NCBI GenBank assembly: GCA_035576005.1
Contig: DATLXH010000098.1
Coordinates: forward strand, 1 to 54,333
DNA from: DATLXH01 sp035576005
GTDB taxonomy: Bacteria; Acidobacteriota; Thermoanaerobaculia; Gp7-AA8
Length of the DNA stretch: 54,333 nucleotides
Direction of reading: 5' to 3'
Part shown: in pieces, positions 8,214 through 16,465 of the stretch
Position numbering within the stretch: the stretch's first letter is position 1
How the letters are laid out: each line of letters opens with the position of its first letter
Notes under the pieces: generated by a model
The model's database searches: none
What the model saw: only the letters and a program-made list of their open reading frames with translations
Told to the model about the DNA's origin: nothing
Translations under genes and position numbers: made by a program

Positions 8214-10412
8214 ATGATTGGCCGAACAGTCTCGCACTACCGCATAACCTCTAAGCTCGGCGCGGGCGGCATGGGCATCGTCTACGAAGCCGAGGATACG
8301 AACCTTGGGCGCCACGTAGCGCTGAAGTTCCTTCCGCCTGATCTCTCCAAAGACGAGTCGTTGCTCCAGCGCTTCCAACGCGAAGCGCGCGCAGCCTCGG
8401 CGCTCAATCACCCCAACATCTGCACCATTCATGGGATCGAGCAATTCGAATCGGAGCAGTTCATCGTGATGGAACTGCTCGAAGGAGAGTCACTGGCCGA
8501 TCGCATCGGCCGCGGTCCCGTTGATCTCGATTCGCTGCTGACCCTCGGAATCGAAATCGTTGACGCGCTCGAATCGGCTCACTCGAAGGGGATCGTCCAT
8601 CGCGACCTGAAACCGGCCAACATCTTCGTCACTTCACGTGGGCAGGCGAAGATTCTCGACTTCGGTCTTGCCAAGATCGAGCAGAAGGATACGGCCGACG
8701 GTTCGATGCCGACCGCGATCCGAGCGGAACCACTGACCACGGCTGGCGCCGCCATCGGCACGGTCTCTTACATGTCTCCGGAGCAGGCGCGCGGAGAAGT
8801 GACCGACACACGCACCGACCTCTTCTCCTTCGGCACTGTGCTCTACCAGATGGCCACCGGCACATTGCCTTTTCCGGGTGCCACGTCAGCGGTGATTTTC
8901 GAATCGATCCTGAACCGCGAACCGGTGCCAATCACACAGTTCAACGCCGTCCTCCCACCGGAGCTCGGCCGGATCATCGGGCAGGCACTGGAGAAGGATC
9001 GTGACCTGCGCTATCAGAGTGCAAACGATGTGAAGACCGCGCTCAAACGTCTGAGGCGTGACATCGAGTCGGCCGAGCGCCGCGCCGGCGAATCCAGCGG
9101 AATCCGACCCGGCTCATCGCCAGGCCGCAAGGAACATTCAATTGCCGTGCTCTACTTCGAGAACCTCAGCGGTGTGAAAGAAGACGAGTACCTTCGCGAC
9201 GGCATCACCGAGGACATCACCACCGAGCTGTCGAAGATCAAGGGGCTGAAGATCTTCTCGCGCGCCATGGTGCTTGCTTACCGCGACAAACCGGTAACCG
9301 CGGGGCACGTGGGAAAAGAATTGGGCGCGTCATATGTGCTCACCGGCAGCTTGCGCCGAGCCGGGGCTCGGCTTCGCATCAACGCCGGGCTCGTGGACGC
9401 AGCCACCGACTTTCCTCTCTGGTCGGAACGGTATGACCGCGAAATGAAAGACGTCTTCGAAGTGCAGGACGAGATCGCACAGAAGATTGCGGCTGCGCTT
9501 CGCATCACGCTCTCGCCTCAGGAACAGAAGGCTCTCTCCGAAAAACCGACGGAAGATCTGCAGGCCTACGATCTCTATCTGCGTGGAAGAAACTACGCGC
9601 GGCGTGTCGGCCGGCAGGATCTGCAGTACGCCATACAGATGTATGAAAACGCGGTGGCTCTCGATCCCGCCTTCGCGCTTGCATATGCCGGTCTAGGGAA
9701 CGTCTGCGCTGAGTATTACTACCACTTCGAGCGGCAGCAGCAGTGGATCGACCGCGCCATCGCAGCGACGAAGAAAGCCAGCGCAAACGGCAGCGACGCG
9801 CCGGAAATCAAGCTGGCGGAGGCCTGGGTGCTTTTCGTCGAAGGGCGCTACGACGAGGCTGCGGAAAAGACCCGTGCTTTGGTGAGCCACACGCCCGATC
9901 TGGATGGCGGCTATTACCTCCTCGGCCGTGCCCTCTTTTCAGCGGGGAGATACCAGGAGGTGATCGACATCATGGAGGATGCGCTGGCCCACGCGGGGGA
10001 GAATTACAACACGCTCGTTCCGATTCGGGGAGCGCTGGGAGCGCTCGGAAAGAAGGACGCTTTCAGAAACTTCGTTCATCGCGAGATTGAGGTCTTTGAA
10101 AGTCAGCTTAGGAAAGTGCCGGAAGATGCACGAGCACGAGTCCTGCTGGCGACTTCTTACGCGAACCTGGACCGTCCTGATGACGCCTTCCGTGAAGCAA
10201 ACATGGCTATGGTTCTGCGCCCGGACGACTCGATGATTCTTTACAACACGGCCTGCGTCTTCGGCGTTTTGGATAGACGAGCAGATGCTCTGATCGCCCT
10301 CAAAAAAGCGTGGGACTCCGGTTACCGCAACTCCAACTGGGCGCGTCAGGATCCCGATCTGGCTCTGCTGCACGGCGACTCGGAATTCGAACAGCTATTT
10401 CCGCCGCAATAG
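8214..10412 (+). CDS. Soluble Ser/Thr protein kinase with TolB-like and TPR domains
   Basis: A 732-aa Hanks-type kinase. The kinase domain covers about residues 9-275: glycine loop LGAGGMGIVYEAED, VALK lysine, HRDLKPANIF, DFGLAK and SPEQARG. After a short linker comes a TolB-like/adenylate-cyclase-associated domain (IAVLYFENLSG ... GSLRRAGARLRINAGLVDA), then TPRs to the C-terminus. Unlike the kinase at 1451 it has no membrane helix, so the TPR part should be cytoplasmic. The ATG has GGAGG seven bases upstream, a firm start, and directly gives MIGRTVSHYRITSKLG. It sits on the far side of the partner-switching operon, facing away from it. Confidence 0.93.
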   Translation: MIGRTVSHYRITSKLGAGGMGIVYEAEDTNLGRHVALKFLPPDLSKDESLLQRFQREARAASALNHPNICTIHGIEQFESEQFIVMELLEGESLADRIGRGPVDLDSLLTLGIEIVDALESAHSKGIVHRDLKPANIFVTSRGQAKILDFGLAKIEQKDTADGSMPTAIRAEPLTTAGAAIGTVSYMSPEQARGEVTDTRTDLFSFGTVLYQMATGTLPFPGATSAVIFESILNREPVPITQFNAVLPPELGRIIGQALEKDRDLRYQSANDVKTALKRLRRDIESAERRAGESSGIRPGSSPGRKEHSIAVLYFENLSGVKEDEYLRDGITEDITTELSKIKGLKIFSRAMVLAYRDKPVTAGHVGKELGASYVLTGSLRRAGARLRINAGLVDAATDFPLWSERYDREMKDVFEVQDEIAQKIAAALRITLSPQEQKALSEKPTEDLQAYDLYLRGRNYARRVGRQDLQYAIQMYENAVALDPAFALAYAGLGNVCAEYYYHFERQQQWIDRAIAATKKASANGSDAPEIKLAEAWVLFVEGRYDEAAEKTRALVSHTPDLDGGYYLLGRALFSAGRYQEVIDIMEDALAHAGENYNTLVPIRGALGALGKKDAFRNFVHREIEVFESQLRKVPEDARARVLLATSYANLDRPDDAFREANMAMVLRPDDSMILYNTACVFGVLDRRADALIALKKAWDSGYRNSNWARQDPDLALLHGDSEFEQLFPPQ

Positions 10413-10491
10413 GGAAGCAATGGCAGTGGACACGACGCCTCCGTCAGTTTCACAGCAGTCAGGGGGCGGAAGAATCGCTGGTTTCGCAAGC

Positions 10492-10658
10492 CGGGTGAGG
10501 GCGAACGGCGGCGCCGCAGGAATGCTACGGTTGTGCGAGAGCGCGGTGCCGTTCACGGCGTCGCATCGAGCGTCGCTCGAACCACATTCGCGTAGCGACT
10601 CCGCTTCGCCCTCACCCGCCGCTGAAGCGGCCCCTCTCCCGCGGAGATCGTCTGAAAA
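10492..10658. repeat. Degenerate repeat: inverted arms plus a solo terminal repeat
   Basis: CGGGTGAGGGCGAA at 10492-10505 is exactly inverted at 10605-10618. Directly after it, 10631-10658 reads CCCCTCTCCCG then GGAGATCGTCTGAAAA, a slightly changed copy of the terminal repeat of modules A and B. No opposite end is found nearby, so this looks like a decayed element. The rest of the 10413-10763 gap holds no gene that I can see. Confidence 0.65.
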
Positions 10659-10763
10659 GGCGCCTGGGTGCAAGTGGACCGGAGTGGGAACGCCTGACGC
10701 ACGACTGCAGCCGAGCAGGTTTTGGGAGTGTTCTTCCGGTTGCGCAAAAAGTGCGTAAAAAGT

Positions 10764-10790
10764 GAAAAAGCCGACGATGCTCTGTCGGCT
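10764..10790 (-). terminator. Rho-independent terminator of tRNA-Ala
   Basis: On the minus strand, AGCCGAC and GTCGGCT (10784-10790 and 10769-10775) form a 7-bp stem with an 8-base loop, followed by a run of T. It lies about 20 bases after the tRNA 3' end. Confidence 0.8.
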
Positions 10791-10808
10791 CAACTGCTTT
10801 GTAATCAA

Positions 10809-10885
10809 TGGTGGAGCTGATCAGGATCGAACTGACGACCTCCTGAGTGCGATTCAGGCGCTCTCCCAAACTGAGCTACAGCCCC
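10809..10885 (-). tRNA. tRNA-Ala (anticodon CGC)
   Basis: A complete cloverleaf on the minus strand: acceptor GGGGCTG pairs with CAGCTCC, giving the G3-U70 wobble that identifies alanine tRNAs. The D stem is GCTC/GAGC. The anticodon stem CCTGA/TCAGG encloses the loop ATCGCAC, with anticodon CGC. The T arm contains GTTCGATCC, the discriminator base is A, and CCA is encoded at 10811-10809. A terminator follows. Confidence 0.96.
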
Positions 10886-11101
10886 AACGTTACGAATTGC
10901 AGAATGCTGAATGCAGAATTGAAATTTCCCGAAGCATTGTAACGGGCACGATGCGCGCGAACAAACAAGAGCCCCCGCGGATCGAACGTGATGCACGCCG
11001 CAACTATGGTCTCGTGCCGGACGTGGTCGTGTCCAACCTCTCCCTGCGCGGGCAGATCCCTGGCCGATCCGGGAACGGTTCAACTTGTTCGCTGCGACAA
11101 G

Positions 11102-12874
11102 TCAGAACCCGGGCTCGACAAGAACCGGAGGGACCTCACCGGCTTCAAGAGCCTCGAGCGCGTGCATCCTCCCAGCGGCTTCGTCGGCTCCCGCCTGGAG
11201 CTCCTCCTGAGGATGAGCGACGTAGTAACCCTGGATAAGATCAACGCCCAGGTCTCTGCAGCACTTGTACTCCTCGTACGTCTCGATCCCTTCAGCCAGG
11301 GTTTTCGCGCCCATCTTGGCGGAGAGCTCGACCAGCATCTTCACGAGGTCCTGCTTGATCGGCTCGTCGGGAAGAGTCGAGATCAGTCCTTTTGTAATTT
11401 TGAGATAGTCGGGCGCCAGCGCCGCAATCGCTTCGAGCGACGCGTAGCCGGAGCCAGCGTCATCGATTGCGATCTCGATTCCTCGCTTTCTGAAGTCCTC
11501 GAGCGATTCACGAAACACTGCGTAGTCCTCGATGGCTGCCCGCTCAGTCAGCTCGAAGACAAAACGGCCTTTCTGCTCGGCAAAGAACGTTACCATCTCG
11601 TGGAAGAAGAACTGCGAGTTCTGAAACATCTCGGCCTCGAGGTTGACGAGAAACTTCCTGTCACCGAGATCAGCGCTGCGAAGTCGATTGAGCGAGCTCT
11701 CGAGCGCGAGCTCTTCCAGCTCCCAGGCGAGGTGGTTTTCGCGCGCGAACGAGAAGAGCATGTCGGAGTTCCGGAACGACGAATCGGATGCGCCGCGGGT
11801 GAGGATCTCGTAGCCGAAGAGCGAGCAATCTCTTGCCCAGACGATCGGCTGAAAGAGTGTCGTGACGCGTTTGAGACGGATGATCTCGCGAAGCTCTGCG
11901 ACCTGATGCTGCCTCTTGCGCTGTTCGGCATCACGGACAGCGTCTGCCGCGATCTGCATTCCGCAGTAAAGCTGACGCTCGAGCCGGATCTCGGGCCGAT
12001 ACTGGATCCGAGCCGCCCCGACGAAAAATCCGAAGCGATCACTCTGAATCGAAGGGAAGCGTTCCCGCAGAGTGGCAACCAGCCGATCCTGAAGATCGCG
12101 TGCAATGGCTTCCATCCCTTCCTGTGCTGAGACGATGCCCCTGGTTTCGGCCAGGATAAAAAAGTTCGATCCGGCGATCCGGTTCACCGCAGCGAGCGGC
12201 TTGCGGAAGTTCTCATTGCCAACGGCGACGATCACTTCACCCGCCTTACGAAGAAATTCGTCGAAGAACGCCCAGCCGTACTCTGTTTCGATCGCATCCA
12301 CCTGCTCGATGTCGATGTAAACGATCCCGATCTCTCCCTGCTCGATCAGAACTTCCTTGGCACGCTCCATCACCATCGGAATGGTCGGCAGGCCGGAGGT
12401 TCGGTCATGTAGAAGATCCTGCGTCGCAACTCGGCGGTCGGCAAACGGGGCTCTTTGAGCAGTGCTCTTTCGTTTGTCGACGAGCGCGCCGATTCGCTTT
12501 ACGACCTCTTCACGGTTGAATGGCTTGACGAGGTAGTCATCGGCGCCGACCTGCAGCCCTGTCAGTCGATCTTTGACCTCCCCTTTCCCCGTGATCAGGA
12601 CGATGGCGATATGCGAGGTTCGCTGGACGGCCTTGAGGGCCTGGCAGACTTCCCAACCACTCATCTTGGGCATCATGACGTCGAGGAGTACGACGTCGGG
12701 AAGCCGTTCCTGCGCAATGGCGAGTGCCTCCGCACCATCTTTCGCGGTGATGACATCGCAATGGAGAGGCGAGAGAAACAATCGCAGCAACTTGACGATC
12801 TCGGGACTGTCATCCGCGATGAGAATCGTCGAGTCGCACTGCATCGGCAGCATGTTATGAGGATCGTCGGTCAT
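11102..12874 (-). CDS. Receiver-degenerate GGDEF-EAL response regulator
   Basis: A 590-aa c-di-GMP-type regulator. The REC domain spans about residues 15-130, with acidic pocket D21/D22, phospho-acceptor D65 (LLDVMMP), T95 and K117. A GGDEF-like domain follows, but at the signature position it reads IAGSNFFIL, so cyclase activity is not expected. The C-terminal EAL domain keeps the metal and catalytic pattern: YEILTRG, VNLEAE, ELTE, IDDAGSGYAS, DYLKI, AEGIE and QGYYVAHP. The likely role is phosphorylation-controlled c-di-GMP hydrolysis. I kept ATG 12874; the ribosome site is weak, and the methionines at residues 8 and 11 are possible alternatives. It is a single gene, divergent from the phosphohexomutase. 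Confidence 0.9.
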   Translation of the reverse strand: MTDDPHNMLPMQCDSTILIADDSPEIVKLLRLFLSPLHCDVITAKDGAEALAIAQERLPDVVLLDVMMPKMSGWEVCQALKAVQRTSHIAIVLITGKGEVKDRLTGLQVGADDYLVKPFNREEVVKRIGALVDKRKSTAQRAPFADRRVATQDLLHDRTSGLPTIPMVMERAKEVLIEQGEIGIVYIDIEQVDAIETEYGWAFFDEFLRKAGEVIVAVGNENFRKPLAAVNRIAGSNFFILAETRGIVSAQEGMEAIARDLQDRLVATLRERFPSIQSDRFGFFVGAARIQYRPEIRLERQLYCGMQIAADAVRDAEQRKRQHQVAELREIIRLKRVTTLFQPIVWARDCSLFGYEILTRGASDSSFRNSDMLFSFARENHLAWELEELALESSLNRLRSADLGDRKFLVNLEAEMFQNSQFFFHEMVTFFAEQKGRFVFELTERAAIEDYAVFRESLEDFRKRGIEIAIDDAGSGYASLEAIAALAPDYLKITKGLISTLPDEPIKQDLVKMLVELSAKMGAKTLAEGIETYEEYKCCRDLGVDLIQGYYVAHPQEELQAGADEAAGRMHALEALEAGEVPPVLVEPGF

Positions 12875-13109
12875 AAGGTTGCGGGCTTGGAGCAGTTCAG
12901 GCCGAGGGGCGAGGTGAAAAGCTGACTCGCCAACCGTGCATCAACGACAAAACGCTGCTCCGCAATACCATAACTCCTTGCGATCATAAAGTACGACTGC
13001 CGCGAACCACGCTGCCCGAGACCCGCCGGGCTGTGCTAATTTGTCGGGTCGTTCGTCCGCGGCGCCGGAGATTGGAATGTCCGGTCATATCCGCCCAACA
13101 GGAGAGGCA

Positions 13110-14510
13110 ATGATCAAATTCGGTACGTCAGGCTGGCGCGGAATCATCGGCGAGGATTTCACATTTGGAACCGTGCGAATTGCCAGCCAGGGTGTCGCGA
13201 ATTACCTCAAGAAAAATTCGCTGACGCGAGGTGGTGTGGTGGTCGGATATGACACCCGCTTCCTGTCGGAAAAATTTGCGCTCGAAGCATCAAAAATTCT
13301 GGCGTATAACGGAATTCAGGCATACCTTTGCAATCGTGATGTTCCGACCCCGTGCGTATCGTTCGAAACCGTGCGACGCAAGGCGAGCGGCGCGATCAAC
13401 TTCACTGCCTCGCACAATCCACCGGAGTACAACGGACTCAAGTTCTCCTCGGCGAATGGAGCTCCGGCACTCCCAGAGGTGACGAGCGGAATCGAGCGCG
13501 AGATTCATGCGCTCGAAGAATTGAATCAGCCGGTCGACGTTTACGAAAAGCCGGAGCTGATCGAAACCATCGATCCTCGGGAACGGTATCTCGCCGAGCT
13601 CAGGAGCAAGGTCGACACCGAGACGCTTCGCAAGAGTGGATTGAGAGTAGCCGTCGATTCTCTCTATGGAACCGCGCGCGACTACCTCGACTACTTTCTT
13701 CTCGAGACCGGTCTGGAAGTCAAAATCCTCCACAACTATCGTGATCCCTATTTCGGCGGCTTCTCTCCGGAGTGCAATCAGAAGAATCTCGGGGAGCTCC
13801 GTCACCTCATCACAAGTGAAGGCTTCGCGCTCGGGCTCGGCACAGACGGAGACGCTGACAGATTCGGAATCATCGACGAGCGTGGTCGCTTCGTCCCACC
13901 GAACACCATCATTGCCCTGCTATCGCTCTATCTCAAACGATACCGCGAGTTGCCTGGAGGTCTCGCCCGCTCGGTGGCGACCACGCACATGGTGGATGCA
14001 ATCGCACGCAAACTCGACGTACCGCTTTATGAAACACCGGTCGGCTTCAAGTACATCGGAGAGTTGATCCTGGCCGACAAGATCGCGATCGGCGGAGAGG
14101 AAAGCGCAGGGCTGTCGATCTACGGTCATCTTCCTGAGAAGGATGGAGTGCTGGCCTGCCTGCTCGTTGCAGAAATGATTGCGACGACCGGTAAGAAGCT
14201 TCATGAGCTCACTGAAGCGATGCATGAAGAGTTCGGGACGCTGGTGTCCAAACGCGTCGACATCAAATTGACTCCAGCGCTCAAGGAGTCGCTCAACGAG
14301 AAGTTGAAAAATCCTCCCACCGACATCGAAGGATTCAAAGTGGAGAAGGTCAACAAAACCGACGGCGTGAAGATGTTGTTCAACGATCGCACCTGGCTTC
14401 TCTTCCGGCTGTCCGGAACGGAGCCGGTCGCTCGCCTGTATGCGGAAGCCGGCAGTGCAAAAGAGCTCAAGAAGCTGATCGACAGCGGGAAGAAGTTTGT
14501 CTTCTCGTAG
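13110..14510 (+). CDS. Phosphohexomutase (phosphoglucomutase/phosphomannomutase family)
   Basis: An alpha-D-phosphohexomutase of 466 aa that interconverts sugar 1- and 6-phosphates. The phosphoserine loop is TASHNPPEYNG (serine about 101), the Mg loop GTDGDADRFG (aspartates at 246, 248 and 250), the sugar-binding loop GGEESAG, and the phosphate-binding loop RLSGTEPVARLY. All four active-site elements are present. ATG 13110 has AGGAGAGG just upstream and yields MIKFGTSGWRG, the family's normal beginning; the frame open upstream to 13041 lacks family similarity. Whether it acts on glucose, mannose or glucosamine phosphate cannot be decided from motifs alone. The ferredoxin-like gene follows after 21 bases. 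Confidence 0.93.
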   Translation: MIKFGTSGWRGIIGEDFTFGTVRIASQGVANYLKKNSLTRGGVVVGYDTRFLSEKFALEASKILAYNGIQAYLCNRDVPTPCVSFETVRRKASGAINFTASHNPPEYNGLKFSSANGAPALPEVTSGIEREIHALEELNQPVDVYEKPELIETIDPRERYLAELRSKVDTETLRKSGLRVAVDSLYGTARDYLDYFLLETGLEVKILHNYRDPYFGGFSPECNQKNLGELRHLITSEGFALGLGTDGDADRFGIIDERGRFVPPNTIIALLSLYLKRYRELPGGLARSVATTHMVDAIARKLDVPLYETPVGFKYIGELILADKIAIGGEESAGLSIYGHLPEKDGVLACLLVAEMIATTGKKLHELTEAMHEEFGTLVSKRVDIKLTPALKESLNEKLKNPPTDIEGFKVEKVNKTDGVKMLFNDRTWLLFRLSGTEPVARLYAEAGSAKELKKLIDSGKKFVFS

Positions 14511-14531
14511 GAGACCGAGGTCGCTGGTGTT

Positions 14532-14861
14532 ATGAAAGTTCCCTTTCAAAGCCTGATCCTGGTCTGCATTGGCGCCCGCTGCAGTGAGGAGCGGTCAAAG
14601 AGTGACTCCGGCGACGCGATCCGTCAGGAGCTCAAGGATCTCAACAAGAAAAAGGGACGGAAGGCGACCGTGCGAATCTGCGGCGTCTCATGTCTCGATC
14701 TTTGCGACTTCGGACCGAACATCATTGTGGAGCCCGCTGGTGATGTTTACTCACACCTCACCGCGAAGACCGCTCGAAAGGTCTACGACGCGGCGGTGGG
14801 CGACGGACCCGCAGTACCGTTGCTGATGCTGGACGAGCGAGAGCTACGAAGAAAAAAGTAG
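14532..14861 (+). CDS. Thioredoxin-like [2Fe-2S] ferredoxin
   Basis: A 109-aa protein of the thioredoxin-fold ferredoxin family. Cysteines occur at 12, 17, 50, 54 and 58. The segment SCLDLCDFGPNIIVEP matches the family pattern CxxxC-x-x-GPN ending in a beta strand, so C54/C58 with C12/C17 are the probable cluster ligands and C50 is extra. It lies 21 bases behind the phosphohexomutase and may be cotranscribed, although no functional link is known. The tail from about residue 92 is charged and probably disordered (ERELRRKK). Confidence 0.82.
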   Translation: MKVPFQSLILVCIGARCSEERSKSDSGDAIRQELKDLNKKKGRKATVRICGVSCLDLCDFGPNIIVEPAGDVYSHLTAKTARKVYDAAVGDGPAVPLLMLDERELRRKK

Positions 14862-15204
14862 AAGGTTCGCTTCGTATGCCCCGGGGTTCGTCCCCCGCGC
14901 CGCGGACCCGGCCTTGGTGCGGCTCACGTTTCGCCCTACATCCGTTCTGATGACACCCGGTCCGGCCGGGCTCGGGTGACTGAGCCGCGCAGCGGCGAAG
15001 CGAAGCAGGGTGAGGGGCGTGAAAGTCCTGAGACTCCGGTGGAAGGGGCGAGGTCTTCGTATCTCTCGCGGCCCCTCTCCCGGTCGCCCCTTCGGGGCCT
15101 TGTCCAGCGAGAGATGTCCTCACATACGCACCAGCGCGCTGCTCACCCGCTTCACCACCTTTCCACGCTGTCAACCCGGGATGTTGTCTTGTTTCCTTTC
15201 TTAG
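14862..15204. other. Gene-free region with GC-rich inverted repeats
   Basis: No credible ORF. GAAGGGGCG at 15042-15050 is inverted as CGCCCCTTC at 15085-15093, and GCCCC-TTC-GGGGC at 15086-15098 forms a small hairpin. GGCCCCTCTCCCG near 15070-15082 also occurs near 10629-10641, tying this stretch to the dispersed repeat family. It separates converging genes and could also act in termination. Confidence 0.5.
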
Positions 15205-15792
15205 CTAGTAGACCGCATTTTCCACAGGGATGCGGGCCAGGATTCTCGAGTCGCCCTCGATGCGCTCGCGGAAACCGCGCGCCTGCAGCAACTCGTCGAC
15301 GAGACTCTGGAAGCGTCTCCGTCCCTTCACGAGATTCAGGTTGATCGCCACGAAGCGAGCGCCTCGGGAGGTCGCGTAGTGAATGATCATCCGATCCCCT
15401 CTCGTCATCTGCTCGGTTGCGGTCAGACGACTCCATGGAATCGTTCGCGGTCCTACGACGTGTAGCGGACGGACTGTCAGGCCGTCGCTCGAGATCTCGG
15501 CCACCGGACGGAGTGTCCCGAGGAAAACTTTCGCGCCGCCGACCCAGAGGGCACCGATGTAGATCCATACGAAGCCCTCACCGGCCCATCCGCGCCGCAC
15601 ATCCTCGTCGAGGGAAAGGCCAATCGCGAGAATCGCGGAAACCGCCGTCGCAACGAGCAGGATCGAGAGCCCGGCCCGCCTGACCCAGGGGCGAAATCCA
15701 AACGTCTCGTGAGCCTCCGTTCCGTCCACGCAGTACAGGGTATGCCGGGCTGGCTTCAGGCACCAGAAGAGGAGCTCTCCCTCGTAAGCCAT
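15205..15792 (-). CDS. Hypothetical membrane protein with possible PH-like domain
   Basis: A 195-aa protein that I cannot assign to a named family. Two hydrophobic segments are visible, near residues 41-58 (LSILLVATAVSAILAIGL) and 73-92 (FVWIYIGALWVGGAKVF). After them come beta-rich residues (VAEISSDGLTVRPL, IPWSRLTATEQM) resembling bacterial PH-like domains that follow a pair of membrane helices; this is weak similarity only. The N-terminal LLFWCLKPARHTLYCVDG also looks beta-stranded. It stands alone, divergent from the receiver gene at 16002. Confidence 0.65.
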   Translation of the reverse strand: MAYEGELLFWCLKPARHTLYCVDGTEAHETFGFRPWVRRAGLSILLVATAVSAILAIGLSLDEDVRRGWAGEGFVWIYIGALWVGGAKVFLGTLRPVAEISSDGLTVRPLHVVGPRTIPWSRLTATEQMTRGDRMIIHYATSRGARFVAINLNLVKGRRRFQSLVDELLQARGFRERIEGDSRILARIPVENAVY

Positions 15793-16001
15793 CCAGCGAT
15801 GAGCGTCCTCGTTCCAGAGCTTCCAGGAAGCGAAGAACTCCTCCGGGACGCTGCCGTTCGGGGCTGCAGGAGTTTCCGAAATCGGTTGCTTTCAAAAACG
15901 GCAGTCCATTAGACTCTTGGCATTGGTCCCCCATTGATCGGCTGTCTACCTGCACAAAGTTTCCATATGCTCCGTCGAGGCAATCCGGGACGAGCAGCCG
16001 C

Positions 16002-16394
16002 ATGTCACATACGACCATAACAGGCGATCACCAGCGAACGATCCTGGTGATCGATGACGATCTCGCGATCCGCGTCCTACTTCAGGCGGTTCTGACCCGC
16101 CTCAAGTACGCCGTCGTTCTGGCTGAGGACGGCGCCATCGCGCTGGACAAGGTCAGGAAAACGCATTTCGACCTGATCCTGCTCGACCTGATGATGCCAA
16201 ACGTCGACGGCTACCAGTTCCTCGAAGCGCTCCGTCAGGAGTTCCCAGGCGGCTATCCGCACGTGATTGTCTTCACTGCTGCGGGTCCCCGAGGCGTGGA
16301 GAAGATCCCGGAAGGCGCGGTCTGCGATTCCATCCTCAAACCCTTCGACCTTCAAAAGTTCATCGAGATGATCGGTCGCTGCATGACAACGTAA
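16002..16394 (+). CDS. Single-domain response regulator (REC only)
   Basis: A 130-aa CheY-like receiver with no output domain. The acidic residues are D18-D20 (VIDDD), the phospho-acceptor is D62 (LLDLMMPNVDG), and the conserved Thr and Lys are T92 and K113 (ILKPFD). It should pass phosphate or bind a partner protein. No histidine kinase is adjacent, so its partner is unknown. It resembles the other receiver-only protein at 45751-46215 in its KPFD helix and C-terminal cysteine (CMTT here, CCRGL there). The ribosome site is weak. Confidence 0.9.
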   Translation: MSHTTITGDHQRTILVIDDDLAIRVLLQAVLTRLKYAVVLAEDGAIALDKVRKTHFDLILLDLMMPNVDGYQFLEALRQEFPGGYPHVIVFTAAGPRGVEKIPEGAVCDSILKPFDLQKFIEMIGRCMTT

Positions 16395-16436
16395 TCGCAC
16401 ACAAGTCAGCTGCCCGACCGAGGAGCTCCGTTCACA

Positions 16437-16463
16437 GCATTCTGCATTCTGCATTCTGCATTT
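16437..16463. repeat. Tandem heptamer GCATTCT repeats
   Basis: Three perfect tandem copies of GCATTCT occupy 16437-16457, followed by GCATTTC. The tract lies between the converging receiver and TrmJ genes. The same word recurs, in either orientation, upstream of tRNA-Ala (10897-10920) and inside module B. Confidence 0.75.
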
Positions 16464-16465
16464 CA

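Noticed and set aside
10988..12130. Plus-strand ORF of about 380 codons
   Set aside because: It lies antisense to the REC-EAL gene, whose motifs are unmistakable; the translation has no family features.
15578..16018. Minus-strand ORF of about 146 codons upstream of the hypothetical membrane protein
   Set aside because: Most of it overlaps the membrane-protein gene in another frame and the remainder lies in the divergent promoter region; the composition is not protein-like.
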